Shown here piece by piece: positions 1 through 10,512 of a stretch of DNA of 64,000 nucleotides (positions are counted from its first letter, which is position 1; every line of letters starts with the position of its first letter). The DNA lies in NCBI GenBank assembly GCA_022702705.1, contig CM040425.1:744001-808000 (forward strand), written 5' to 3'. The position numbers and the translations under genes were made by a program. Below the pieces are notes generated by a model that did no database searches, was not told the DNA's origin, and was given only the letters and a program-made list of their open reading frames with translations. Origin of the DNA: Papilionanthe hookeriana x Papilionanthe teres (lineage: Eukaryota > Streptophyta > Magnoliopsida > Asparagales > Orchidaceae).

Positions 1-1684
1 AAAAATGAAATTGAATTAAATTAAATTAAAATCATTTAACAACAAACTTAACTGAAATCATTATGAATTAAATAAAAATATATCAATAATTTCAACACCT
101 CTTTCTATCTAAGTAAATTTAAAACATGAATATCAATTTGAAATACCAAGATAATTGAAAGTGTAAAAATTTAAATCAAATCTAAAATAATTTGAATAAT
201 ATTCCAAACTTAAAATTATTAATTAAAACCTCACAATTAAATTAAAACATTTTGAATCATTAACTCAAACTTTTAATTTAGAATAGTTAAAAATTCTCAA
301 TAAATTAACTTGCCCTTAAAGGCTTTAATTATTATAACTCTTGAATAGAGTATTAAGTGAGATGTCACTTCATTCATCAGGTAATCAAATACCTAAGTTC
401 ACTGAGCAAGAGACAAAGTTTAACTAAACTCCTGGATGATTAATTCACCTGTGCAACTAAATTTACTTGTACTTAAAATAATCTCGGAAGTATTGAAAAG
501 ATGTTTAGGACTCGTCCTAAGCACTTCCTCAATATGACGGGATGTTTTAGAAGAACAACTGAATTTAATTGTTCTTTGATGAAGAAAATCATCCTTAAAT
601 CAAACCAAGAACCTAGACGTCAAAGGAGATGACTAGTTATAGGATTACGAATTTGGTAGACAACCAAAACCCTTCCCTTAGCTTTACCTAGGTATCTGTT
701 AAAATATTTAATGCCTTAACATGTGTTTTAAGTGCAGCTTGGGATGACGGGAAGACCCTCCAGGTACACTTTTATTTTATTGCAATTTATTTTATTGCAA
801 TTTACTTACAAGCACTGTACTTTACTTCTCTTGCATGATAAATAAAACTGTTGCATGAAAACCAAAACCTTTAGGATAGTCCTTGAACTTAAACCAAAAC
901 TAAATTAAAAGTCATTGCAAGATAACATTCACCGCCACAACATTCCAAAATATAAAACAACTCAAAATTTAATCACCAACAAAACAACAAAACTACAATC
1001 TCAACTAAATTAAAACGTCTCATTGAATGATCGGGAATACCTCGGATGATGTAACCCACGTGTTGCTAACGGGATTTCCCACGGTCTAAATGAAAGTGTG
1101 GAACTCATTCAGTTGAGTTTAGCAAATTCATCTGGACTAAGTGAACTCGATGAAAATAACGGTGCCGGGATGATGGAACTGTGGGATCTTAATCGGTTCT
1201 GTTAAAATAACTTTAAGATTTGTTTTAATAAAATATTAAAAACACTTGGATTTTAAAATTTTCTCTAAACCAAAACACTTCTCTCATCTCCTGATTTATG
1301 ACTTCTAAAACTAAGCCTCTGCAACAACAAGGAGCTCGAAGCATGGTGGGCAGCACGGCCATCTTCATCAGCAAAACCTGAGTCTACTTCAGCAAACCTT
1401 TCTTAGAGTTAAATAACAAAGCCATAGGATTTCGATGTAGTTTTCTTAGTGCAATATAAATCCTCAAATCTTTGCTAGGCATTTGCAGGATCATGTCATG
1501 TAAATTAAGTCCTAACCAGTCTTAGGATTCCGAGTTAGTCGTTTAGTACGGCATAAACCCTCACATCTTCAAGGCTATTTGTATGATCATGTCATGCAAA
1601 TAGAAGTCCTAATTATTTAAAATTAGCAGGATGGAAACATTGAATAATTCTCTCAAAATGAAGCCAAACAATAGGATAGTTTGG

Positions 1685-1719
1685 GAAGTTGCCAATATTC
1701 TTCTTGGATCCTCAGCTTC
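1685..1719 (+). other. Conserved LTR hairpin 1 (covarying stem)
   Basis: GAAGTTG (1685-1691) pairs with CAGCTTC (1713-1719), and an inner CCAATA/TCTTGG stem closes a TTCT loop. The same place in the other LTR copies holds different stem sequences that still pair: 36816-36850, 39096-39124, 46892-46929 and 55552-55590. The position lies in the R/U5 part, so it would be in the element RNA. Confidence 0.7.
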
Positions 1720-1937
1720 TCCTACTTCTCTTCCTTTGGATTCTTGAAATAAACTGTTCAAAATTTGATCCATTCCCTATTGAAATTCCAAAATTCAATC
1801 CTTTGAAAACCTTAAACTCTGAAATTCTTGAGAGCAAAACCACTGATCATTATCGAGAGTTTTCTTAAATGATTTCTGTCATTTAAGATGTAATTAACTA
1901 TAGGGGCTTGCCCTTATAGGGAACTTTAAGAACCCAG

Positions 1938-1939
1938 GT
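1938..1939 (+). promoter_or_regulatory. Candidate splice donor in U5 (CAG/GTAATA)
   Basis: The CAG/GTAATA string fits a plant 5' splice site and is also present in the 3' LTR at about 37063-37070. It could feed the strong acceptor at 23675 ahead of the 3' ORF. This is inference from a short motif. Confidence 0.25.
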
Positions 1940-1947
1940 AATATAAA

Positions 1948-1977
1948 CCCTGCTTAATTCCTTTATATTAAGCAGGG
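1948..1977 (+). other. Conserved LTR hairpin 2 (10-bp perfect stem)
   Basis: CCCTGCTTAA pairs perfectly with TTAAGCAGGG across a 10-nt loop. The 3' LTR has the same stem at 37079-37108. The copy at 46633-46662 has a compensatory change on both arms (CTGTTTAA with TTAAACAG) and stays perfect. The copy at about 55300 has one mismatch, and the one at about 38840 is more decayed. Confidence 0.7.
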
Positions 1978-2247
1978 GAACTTGTCGGCTTATAAAATTT
2001 GTTCGCAGACCAAACGGATGTCATAAATCTTCTAGTTTATTTAACCGAGCCCCATCATCAAGCAGTGTGTCTATTCTTCGGAATAAATATACGGTTTTTG
2101 AAGCGGTGCTCGTTTATATAAACTATTCGGGATGTGAGATCGGTTTGATTTCATATCTTAAAATTTTCAAACTTAAAGTTATTTTCAAAATCAAATGTTT
2201 CTTTCTAAAACTATATATATTTAAATTAAATTTAAAATCTAAAATTC

Positions 2248-2272
2248 GCCGACAATTTATGTATGCGACCCC
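2248..2272 (+). repeat. Degenerate duplicate of the LTR terminus and primer-binding site
   Basis: GCCGACAATTTATGTATGCG followed by ACCCC resembles the true terminus 57 bp downstream (GCCGACAACTTCTGGTGACT). Other LTR copies read GCCGACAATTTCTGTAGGCG followed by ACCCC. This may be a fossil LTR end plus an older primer-binding site. A short TCGCC/GGCGA stem is the other explanation. Confidence 0.4.
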
Positions 2273-2316
2273 TTTTTAAAATACAGCATTCAACCTAAAA
2301 ATATGCCGACAACTTC

Positions 2317-2334
2317 TGGTGACTCCGCTGGGGA
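2317..2334 (+). promoter_or_regulatory. Primer-binding site of the Ogre-type element
   Basis: TGGTGACTCCGCTGGGGA begins 6 bases after the LTR end. TGG at its start fits the CCA 3' end of a tRNA. Sequences of this type follow the LTR in Tat/Ogre elements, where a tRNA-Arg primer has been reported. The exact tRNA is not verified here. Confidence 0.8.
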
Positions 2335-2862
2335 CTAGTTTCTCTCTCCATTTATGATTAGATGGTTTTGCTTTCATAAATCGGTAGTGAGTCCATATCC
2401 CTAGTGGACCAAAACTACCATTCTTCCGTTGGGATACACCGTTCATTTCTGTCTTGAACGAGTATAACCAACTCCTCTCGGATTTAGGAGCCACAGTTTA
2501 GACACCCCTAAGCGGAGAGGTTCCGAGATCCTTTTACCTCTTTTCTGAGGTGGGGTGGACCCCCAATAGGTGTTAGTTTAGGAGCGGTTCTTCGAGTCGA
2601 GAAGTCTTGCATAAGACTTTCTCTTCCTTCCAATTCTAAATCTGGCCCTTTACCCCTTTTATAACCCTTTTTCCTTTAATCGTTTTGTTTCTAACGAACG
2701 AACCCGCTAATAAACAACCTTCTAACAAACAATCTCTTTTAAAAATCACAAATACACTAAGATAAATGAAAATGTGTTCGGACACTTTCTTTTTTTGTCC
2801 TGAGTTTTGCGACAAAAGGAAGCATAATTCGGGACTAATACTCAGAATCTGCCCTGCAGAAA
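2335..2862 (+). other. Untranslated leader with an 18-nt segment complementary to the LTR U3
   Basis: No ORF or domain is seen between the primer-binding site and the first ORF. Bases 2556-2573 (TGGACCCCCAATAGGTGT) are the exact reverse complement of 30436-30453 in the 3' LTR. A TGAGGT a few bases upstream also recurs near the LTR copy. The open frame on the other strand at 2276-2494 has no recognisable domain. Confidence 0.6.
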
Positions 2863-4150
2863 ATGACTGCCCTGATGTTAATCTTCTCCTTCACCAATGG
2901 AATGGACTTCGTCGTTTACAAGAATGAGCTGTCCAAAAATGGACTCATCCGTTTCGGACAAGGATTCGACAACACAGATATTAAGTTTGTTGATGTCACT
3001 CTCTTCACACTAATGGACAAAGTGTCAGAAACTGAAAAGCCCGTGATTGAGTTCAACCTGAAATCGACTCGAGAATTCCCTCCCTGCGAAGGATTCCGGC
3101 TAAAAGGGGTACTACTTGTTCGTAGGAGGACCATTGTCTCTACCCCCACCGATCTAGTCATCTCCGCACCTACCCCGACTTACGCCAAGCCGAAGGGGAA
3201 GGAAATCCAAGTACGTGATGAGCACTGTCACCGTGGAGGGTACAGATTTTGCTATAATACCATCTATTTTTGAGATTGGGTTCAGTTCAAGAGTTGCACC
3301 CCTAACTCGGACTCGAAGGAGAAATAGAAGCAGAAAGATCGCCAGAATTGGGAAAGCCAAAGCTGCTGAAGTTGCTTTTCTAGAAGAAATTCCAGAGGAA
3401 AGAGAAGAACTGCCTGAGTATATACCTCTGTTGGAAGGGAGCAGGTTTCACCCTCTCTCTGCCTCATTAGATGAAGAGAATGTCCGTAGGATCGCCGCTG
3501 CATTACCCCGACCTGCGTACTACAGCAATTACAAGAGGAAAAGGGATAAGACTACGCCATTGGCTCGGCTGCAAGCTGTGATAGAAAGATTGGCAAAGAA
3601 AGAAAGATGCGCTGTGTCAGAAATCTTAAGAAGGATAGGACAAGTGCCAGCTAAATCACGCATCGGACTGCGAATAGAGCCTGTTGCTTCCACAGAGAAA
3701 CCAAAGAAGAAGATGAAAGCCAGTTCACCCGTTGTTGTATCAGGTCTACAAATTAGGGAGGATACCACCTTCCAGCATATAGCCGACAGATCATCCAGTC
3801 CTAGGCTTCCGGCTGCAAGAAGGATGGTATGGCGACCTACTACTGGCGAGCTAAGACCAAAACAATGTCCTGAGAAGAAAAGTCTCGTCAGGAGACTTGA
3901 ATCAGAAGAAAGTGCTACTGCAATAAAGGGGACTCCCGGGAAGGAAGTTCAACAACCGTCACGAGACAACTGCGAGACCGTATGGAAAAGGCCACTAAAG
4001 GATGCCATGGGCAAATTAAGGACCGATATCCGACGATTAGCAAAAGAAAGAGAAGAAGAACTAGGAGATGAAGTTGACACATCAGAGTTCATGGATGAGG
4101 AGTATGCCGAGATCAACATGGTTGACATGCGAGCATCATCAGCTTCATAA
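2863..4150 (+). pseudogene. ORF ahead of gag (Ogre ORF1-like or extended Gag N-terminus), frameshifted
   Basis: The ATG at 2863 opens a frame that runs to 3273. A one-base shift near 3215 moves the useful frame to 3215-4150; the next ATG there is at 3218. The protein is basic and probably disordered in the middle, with several RRRN/KKK clusters, and acidic at the end (EEYAEINMVD). The frame continues past a TAA at 4148 into the gag region, so ORF1 and gag may once have been one polyprotein. Ogre elements are known for an ORF of unknown function ahead of gag-pol. I recognise no domain. The short open frames on the other strand here are shadows. Confidence 0.55.
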
Positions 4151-4186
4151 GGTGCTCCAGCAGCTGTAGAAAGACATGAACCAGAA

Positions 4187-4774
4187 GTGATGAGGGCACA
4201 GCTTCAAGAAAGAGATGACATAATTTCCCATATGGCAAAGAGGATGGAAGAGATGGCTGCTACTTTAGCCACTCTCCAAAGTCAGGTACAACCTCAGAGA
4301 GAAACACCCCCAGAGATCATCCATATTGCAGATGGAGGAGAAGAGATCACATCCGTCAACGGAGACGAGCAACCAAAGAAGGATTCTGCATAGAGCATGA
4401 TTCCCGAAAAGAACATTAAAAACATGGTAGAACAGCAGGTGCGAGAAGCCTTAGCACAATCTAAGAGGAGAGCATCTCTTCAGACGGGTTACCCCGAAGA
4501 GTTCGATGCAATCCAATTCCCGAAAGGCTTCGTACCACCTCTGTTTAAGACTTTTGATGGAACGGGAAACCCTTGGCAGCATGTCGCACATTTTCGTGCT
4601 AGTTGCTGCAATGCCGGTGGGAGTGACGCTTTACTATTCCGTCACTTCGTCAGTAGTTTGTCAGGGATTGCCTTTGACTGGTATACAGAATTACCAAATG
4701 GTTCAGTTAAGACCTTTGTAGAGTTAGAAAACCTGTTCGTTAAGCAGTTTGCCGGGGCTCAAACATGCGATTGA
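4187..4774 (+). pseudogene. Gag, N-terminal and central capsid part, truncated
   Basis: The frame is the same as the upstream ORF, broken by a TAG at 4391. The first part (MAKRMEEMAATLATLQSQV) looks like a coiled coil. From 4397 the sequence is typical of the plant retrotransposon Gag family: it has PPLFKTFDGTGNPWQHVAHF, then the central SSLSGIAFDWYTELPNGS and then FVELENLFVKQF. Gag forms the particle that packages element RNA. It stops at 4772, and the usual second half with a CCHC zinc knuckle is not seen before the protease linker, so an internal deletion is likely. Confidence 0.82.
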
Positions 4775-4804
4775 AGAACCGCCCTAGAAGGAGGAGAAGA
4801 TCGT

Positions 4805-6163
4805 GGAAGAAAAGAAGACCGAGGCTCCGAAGGGTAGATTAGGGGCTTCTTATCCTAGGATGGTTGTTTCCGATTCGGGGGAGAAATCCCTCGAAATCCT
4901 GACTCTGTATGATTATCTGCTCGCTCCGACGGAATCTTATAATGATAAGGGTTATGGCGTTGGCTACGTTTTGACTGTTTCTAACGATTGCGTAACTAGC
5001 GACAACCGGATTAATCTGGATCTCAATTCCAATACAAATAATGATTCTCAAATCAAACACAACCTCGATGACCACGACGAAGAAGATGTTCACAAAGGAG
5101 GCTACGAGAGCTCAACAAGCAACGAGTCTATTTGCGAATTTCGAGGAGCTCCAATCGTGATAGAATTGGAGTTATCAGATTCCGAAGCAACGCCAGAAGA
5201 GCCAGACATTCCAATTCAAGAGGATACACCGGCAAATTCAACACCAAATTCAGAAGAAATAACTGAAGTAAATTTAAGAAGTGGAAAGGTTCTACCTCCA
5301 AGAATGGGTCCAAAGGATAAAGGAAAGCAGGTGGTTGCTCAGGAGGAGCCAACCCCAGCATAGGAACTGCCCATTCGGAAAGAAACCAAAGAACATGGTA
5401 ATAAAGTGGACTATAATATGCTAGCCCATCTTAGGAAGCTACCAGCCAAACTAAGCATATACGACGCTCTGATCCTGTCAAAGGAGATGAGGGAGGCTCT
5501 GATCAAGGCTTTACTTGATCTAGAGATTTGTTTAGCCTAAATGGACGAAAATTCCTTCGACGAGGTTTGCTCGTTAAGAGAACAGCGAGGTGTTACCTTC
5601 ACGGACAATGATCTATTACTGGGAACAGTAGATCACAACCGACCGTTGTACATTTCAGTCACTATTGGAAAGTTTACGCTTTCCAGAGTGTTGGTTGATC
5701 CGGGAGCATCGATCGACATAATGAATCTTCGGACGCTAGCATATTTGGAAATTGATGCTCGCGAGCTTGAAGCAGACAAGATGCTATTAAGAGGCTTCAA
5801 TCAAAAAGGAGAAAGAGCTCTTGGATCGGTAACACTACTAATGAAGACCAGTGATTTAGTAAAGACAACTGCAAAATTCTACATAATTGATTCTGAAACA
5901 TCGTTCAACGCTCTACTGGGTCGACCGTGGATCATGAAAACCGGATGGTACCTTCGTCTCTGCACCAGTGCATAAAGTATTACGAAGGAGGGGAACAGTG
6001 TATCAAAGGTGATTTGAAACCGTTCTCCGTATACAAGATCGGAATTCATGAAGATGCGGCCTACTACGCGCCCCCGAAGAAAATAATCTTTTCCAGAAAT
6101 ACCATACCAAATGAAGCAAAAGAATTTGGAGACGATGAAGAACCTGAAGTTATAGTCCAATAG
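4805..6163 (+). pseudogene. Linker and aspartic protease of the Ogre-type element, broken
   Basis: One frame runs 4803-5975 with in-frame stops at 5361 (TAG) and 5538 (TAA). The linker includes EITEVNLRSGKVLPP, which is typical just before Ty3/Gypsy protease in this lineage, and YNMLAHLRKLPAKLSIYDAL. The protease has LLLGTVDHNRPLYISVTIG, an active-site segment VLVDPGASIDIM (Asp-Pro-Gly where the family norm is Asp-Ser/Thr-Gly) and a flap/C-terminal NALLGRPWI. A frameshift near 5935 moves the rest to the frame ending at 6163 (HQCIKYYEGGEQCIKGDL). The enzyme would cut the Gag-Pol polyprotein. The 4850-5090 stretch is acidic and Asn-rich and fits no domain I know. Confidence 0.8.
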
Positions 6164-6729
6164 TTACCACTCCCTTACGGCGAGATGGTGAAGATTTCTC
6201 CAGAACTCGCACCTGAGGTCGAGGCCGGGGACGAGGACGTGGATGAAATGTTGGAACAGTTGGACAGAAGAAACTGGTCATCGATGTTGATTGGGAAAAC
6301 AGTTCTGAAGAAGAAGAAGAAATCAAGAAAGAAGCAGCGACAATAAATCAAAACAAACCACAGTTCAAGATCTCTCTCGAAGATGAAAAGAATGAAGAAT
6401 ACAAATCAATGTACGAGAAGATTAACCATTATGTACATACTATGACCACGACCCCGATCCATTCTAAGAAGATCCAGGGTATGGTGGTCAAGGAAGTGCA
6501 TGATGGTGGTGGTAAGCCAATCAAGTTCTACCATGGTGCTTCTTCTTCCAATACTGAAAAAGATGTACAAATTGAAGATGTTACTTCTTCTGAATTAATG
6601 GAACTGCCTTTTGAGTGGTACTCTCCCTGTGTTTAAAATTTAATTCAACGTGGTGTCTTACCTCGACAATGGACAAAAGGCCGACCACAAAACTTTGAAA
6701 AATTATGGAATAATGCCTGTCGGCCTCCC
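6164..6729 (+). pseudogene. Protease-RT linker of pol, degraded
   Basis: Short open pieces include an acidic, Lys-rich stretch and 6409-6636 (MYEKINHYVHTM...). The following part (LGVLPRQWTKGRPQ) leads into the RT frame after a shift. Ogre elements can carry an intron between protease and RT, but I cannot place splice sites here. No catalytic domain is visible. Confidence 0.5.
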
Positions 6730-7389
6730 AATTCAAAACATGATCTCGGATTCGGCACAGTAGGGTCAGTTGATGATACGAGATTTTGCTTGGTTGTCAC
6801 TTGCGAACCTAATAAAGAGTGCTTGGAAGCTTCAGAAGATCTTGAGGATCTACCAATCGGCGACGCTCCACCAGAATTCGAAGAAGAAATCAAATCTACA
6901 ATAGACGAGTTAATGGAAGTTAACTTAGGTACTAGCAAAGAGCTTAGGCCAACCTTTGTTAGCTCCTTACTTAATAGAGAAAACTCCGAAGACATAATCA
7001 AGCTACTAATGGAATTCAAGGACTGTTTTGCTTGGACTTACGATGAAATTCCAGGATTAGCTCCAAAAGTCACAGTTCACAAGTTAGGAGTAGATCCTAC
7101 TTCCGTTCCAATCAGACAAGCTCCCAGAAGAATGCGTCTAGAAATTGAGCGACAAGTAATAGCCAAAGTTAAGAAGCTAATAGACGCTAAATTTTTCTGT
7201 GAAGAACAATACCCTACTTGGTTAGCCAACGTGGTACCAGTCAAAAAGAAGAATGGTCAGATCAGAATCTACGTAGACTTTGGAGATTTAAATAAAGCAT
7301 GTCCAAAGGATGAATTTTCACTACCAATCCCAGAACTGATGATCGACATTGCTTCAACACATGAAATCTTCTCTTTCATGGATGGATGA
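6730..7389 (+). pseudogene. Reverse transcriptase, N-terminal half, cut by the Athila insertion
   Basis: The open frame contains the classic entry to Ty3/Gypsy RT: LLMEFKDCFAWTYDEIPGL, then RQAPRRM, then PTWLANVVPVKKKNGQIRIY and VDFGDLNKACPKDEFSLPIP, ending FSFMDG at 7386. RICVDFRDLN is the family norm, so Y and G here are substitutions. The RT frame is interrupted after the first fingers/palm motifs by the nested element. It resumes at 20516 in the correct register with SGYNQIKMAPED. RT copies the element RNA into DNA in the particle. Confidence 0.9.
7385..7389 (+). repeat. Target-site duplication, left copy (GATGA)
   Basis: Five bases before the TG of the nested LTR read GATGA; the five after its other LTR (20516-20520) read GATCA. 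One mismatch fits later mutation. With the GATCA form the RT codons run without a stop. Confidence 0.75.
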
Positions 7390-8728
7390 TGACCCGAGCT
7401 GCGCTTAACGCAGAAATGTTTGCTTCCAAATGATAGCCAAAAACTTTGACTTAATTTATAAATAGCGACTAGTGTATAAAATTAATATTATATAATTTAG
7501 TAAATATTTTTACACACTAGGGGTACTATGGAAGTATACGTATCGTTTTAACAAATATAGGGTTTTTAAACAAAGACCCCAGTATCGATCCCACAGGGAT
7601 GATTTATAGAAACAAATTTTCTATGAAGTGAAAGTGAAATAAAATAGTAAAAATATTTTATTTTATCTTTTAATTTGATTATAAATTACTATTAATTTAC
7701 TAGATGCAAATAAAGAAAACAATAATAAGATAATGATTTTATGAATTCTATATAAAATAAACAACTTTCTTTCCTTCAATTAATCTAAGATTTTTAAGAT
7801 AATTTAATATTCGTTGGAGAATTTGATTTATGGTATTGTGCCAAATAGAAGCATTCCTATTCTTTACCCTTTGATCCAGGCGCGAAAAACATTGACTAAT
7901 TTACAGAATAGGTTTGGATGTATTGTTAGTAGAATGGGTTAATCTAGGCTCATACTTCTAGATGCCCAAGAGTGGCTATGGTCGGCCCTACTAGTGACTC
8001 TTTCCTAGTCTATAAATCAAATTATAAGAATTTAGTCTGTCACTCTAAAAACTTATCAATTCTACGCCCTTTAAATATTATCTTCCTATTTATTTGCACT
8101 TCACCATGAATATCCCGCACATGGCCTTCGACTACCCAAGGATTCATGTGACATTTACAAGTTAAGAGTTCTTCTCCTTCAAGGTCTCAAAACTCTTCTA
8201 CAGGTTTTAACAATTCAAATGGCCAATCTAAAAAGTAAAGTAAGATCAGGTATTAATGTCATCACAATATTTTGAAAGTATTTTGAATTTTAATTCTCCA
8301 TCGAATTTTTATATTATCTTATCTATCTCTTCATAATTGAAGTAAGAAAGTAACTAACTACTCAGAACACATTGAAAATAATTAACAAAACATGATAATT
8401 AAACTTTGAATCAAATATAAAAATATACTTATCTCAAATATTTCTTCTAAAGATCTTCTGATTCCTACCGACTCCACGATGTAATGAACTCCAGATGCAA
8501 TAACTTGAAAATAAACTCACTTAACTAAACAAAAGTGGCCCTAAATTTCTCTCTCTAATTCTCTCTCTAAGGATGAGAGATCCTAAAGTAGATAAGAGAA
8601 AGGGGTACAATGGAAGGGGCACGTTTTCTGAAGAAACGGACCACTATTTATAAGCTTCAAGAGTTGCCTTGAGGCAGCTCTTCAAAACATGTCCACATTC
8701 AATGAATCTTCTAGAAGGTCGGTCGGGA

Positions 8729-8763
8729 GCCTAGGCGCCGGAATTTGGCGCCTAGGCGCCGGA
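8729..8763. repeat. GGCGCCTAGGCGCC palindrome pair in the LTR
   Basis: An imperfect and a perfect 14-bp palindrome lie about 20 bp apart. The matching place in the other LTR (20105-20122) keeps only one, so a deletion between the repeats is likely. Confidence 0.85.
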
Positions 8764-8967
8764 CACCGCGTCCAGTTCTTCGTACCTCTTCACTTTGGCT
8801 CGCACCTCTTCGCGATTAAAACCGTTTTGGAGCGTTCAAATGCAATGTATCACATGTCCTATTATCAAGGAACAACTGCCAGCCTTCTAGAATGTCCAAT
8901 AACCGCTCACTCCATCAAAATAACTGATCAAACGTTGTCAAAAACTTGACAGTTTTCGTATCGAGTC

Positions 8968-9027
8968 TGGCGCTTAGGCGCCAGTTTCTGGTGCCTAGGC
9001 TCCAGTTTCTGGCGCCTAGGCGCCAGG
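8968..9027. repeat. Three GGCGCYTAGGCGCC-type palindromes in the LTR
   Basis: CTGGCGCTTAGGCGCCAG, a decayed GGTGCCTAGGCTCC and CTGGCGCCTAGGCGCCAG sit in tandem about 21 bp apart. The last is an 18-bp perfect palindrome. The other LTR has a single decayed copy at about 20325-20342. Confidence 0.85.
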
Positions 9028-9211
9028 CCATATTTTTTATACTTTTGGTATTTTGCTCCATTTTTGCTCCTTTTTGCTCCTTTTTCCTTCTTAGACCTTT
9101 TTACATTACCTACATCCAAAAACACAAAAAATACCTTTCATTAAAGCATAATATCCTTAGAAATTAGAAAAGAATTAGGACATAAAGAAATAGGTATTTT
9201 TTTATAGAGCA

Positions 9212-9228
9212 AAATCCCCCAAACTTAA
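9212..9228 (-). promoter_or_regulatory. Polypurine tract of the Athila element
   Basis: On the - strand AAGTTTGGGGGATTT directly precedes the LTR start TGCTCTATAAA. This is where second-strand DNA synthesis would be primed. Confidence 0.75.
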
Positions 9229-10512
9229 ATGTTACTTGTCCTCAAGTAACTCTTTTTACTGCATAAAATATAACTTTTGGAAATAAACGATAAATATTTA
9301 GGATTCCTTATAATTTTTGATTTTATAAAGTCTTTAGTAAATTATTAACCCAATTTCACTAACTAGGCTTAATTTTAAGAATTTAAAGAATATTTAACTA
9401 CCAAATCATAAGATTTCAAACTTTTCATTCAATTTGAAAATAATAGAAGTCTATTATATTAAGCTTTCATAGATTATTTACAAGAAAGAGATCTTCTTGA
9501 AAAATCTTTTACAAATAAATATTTATGTATAAAAATCAAGTAAAATATGTAACTAGTTTTCTTCCTATAAGATAATTCAAGTGAAGCCAATTTTTTATTA
9601 GACATTTCCTCAAGCTTCTCCTCTCTATCTTTTTTTTTTATTTTTTTATTTTTTTATTTTTTTATTTTTTATTTTTTTTAATATATAGAGGATTACTATA
9701 TCTGAATAGCCTGTTAATGGTTTTGAACTTCACTATCCTTAACTTATATTTTCAAAACTTACACATTTCCACTTAATTATTATAACATAAATAAAAATTC
9801 AAAAAGAATTCCAATCTTTTCTTTTTTAAGTGATAATTTTTTATTACTTAATAATTTTAAAATTTTATTATTTCTACCATGAATAGAAAAATTCTTTATC
9901 TCATTCTTCTTTAAGTTAAATAATTCTATTCTTAAAATCAATCAAACTTAGTAAAATTTTGGTTAATTTCACTAAATTGTTTATAATTTCAAAAAATAAA
10001 AGTGATCTCAAATAAATTCTTCATTCCTTAAGTTATGTTAAAAAGTTTTTTTTATTTTTAAGAAAATATTAGTTCTTTAAGGACAAATAAAATTTAATTT
10101 TGAATGGATTTTCCCTTCCCCCAAACTTAAGTTTTAGTATATTATGATAATTTAAAAGTATGAGAGAAAGAAAATGATCAGAATTTTTAATAAGTATGTA
10201 AAAACAATCTTAAAAAGAAAAATTAACTTTCTAAACATGCTTTTATGAATAATTAAGATAAAATTGAAGCATGTATATAGAAGGGTAAGCAAGTAATTGA
10301 TGATGATATTAAATTTGAAACAGAATTAAAACAGTGCAAAATAATTAATTATTAAACATTAAACTAAAATAACATATAAATTAATTCTAAATTCAGTCTC
10401 AACACAACAGAATCCTAACACTAAACAGTCAACATACATCAAATACAAAACTAACAAACAATCCAAATAAAACAAACTAACGGAAGTAGCACATCAAAGA
10501 AATTGATAACTA
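9229..10512 (-). other. Athila 3' untranslated region, AT-rich
   Basis: Very AT-rich DNA with a (T)n-A tract at about 9631-9682 and no open frame or domain on either strand. It lies between the last ORF and the polypurine tract. Confidence 0.7.

Larger units (their letters stand above)
1..2311 (+). repeat. 5' LTR, distal (R/U5) portion
   Basis: This stretch aligns in the same orientation with 35558-37488 and in reverse complement with 38437-40440, 46305-48400 and 54968-57000. It ends in ATGCCGACA just before a primer-binding site, so it is the 3' end of a 5' LTR. The first 440 bases match the reverse complement of about 48130-48420 closely, whereas the 3' LTR has an (AAATTA)n expansion at the matching place. 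No gene is seen in it. The short open frame at 2067-2279 is not conserved in the other LTR copies. Confidence 0.88.
7390..9211 (-). repeat. 3' LTR of the nested Athila element
   Basis: About 1.82 kb; it matches 18768-20515 along its whole length. On the coding strand it runs TGCTCTATAAA... to ...GCTCGGGTCA. It has two clusters of GGCGCCTAGGCGCC palindromes, which the other LTR has partly lost. The small open frames at 8689-9167 fall over these palindromes and are not genes. Confidence 0.93.

Noticed and set aside
9631..9682. T-rich run as a terminator or polyadenylation signal
   Set aside because: A simple T-rich tract in AT-rich DNA; there is no supporting signal.
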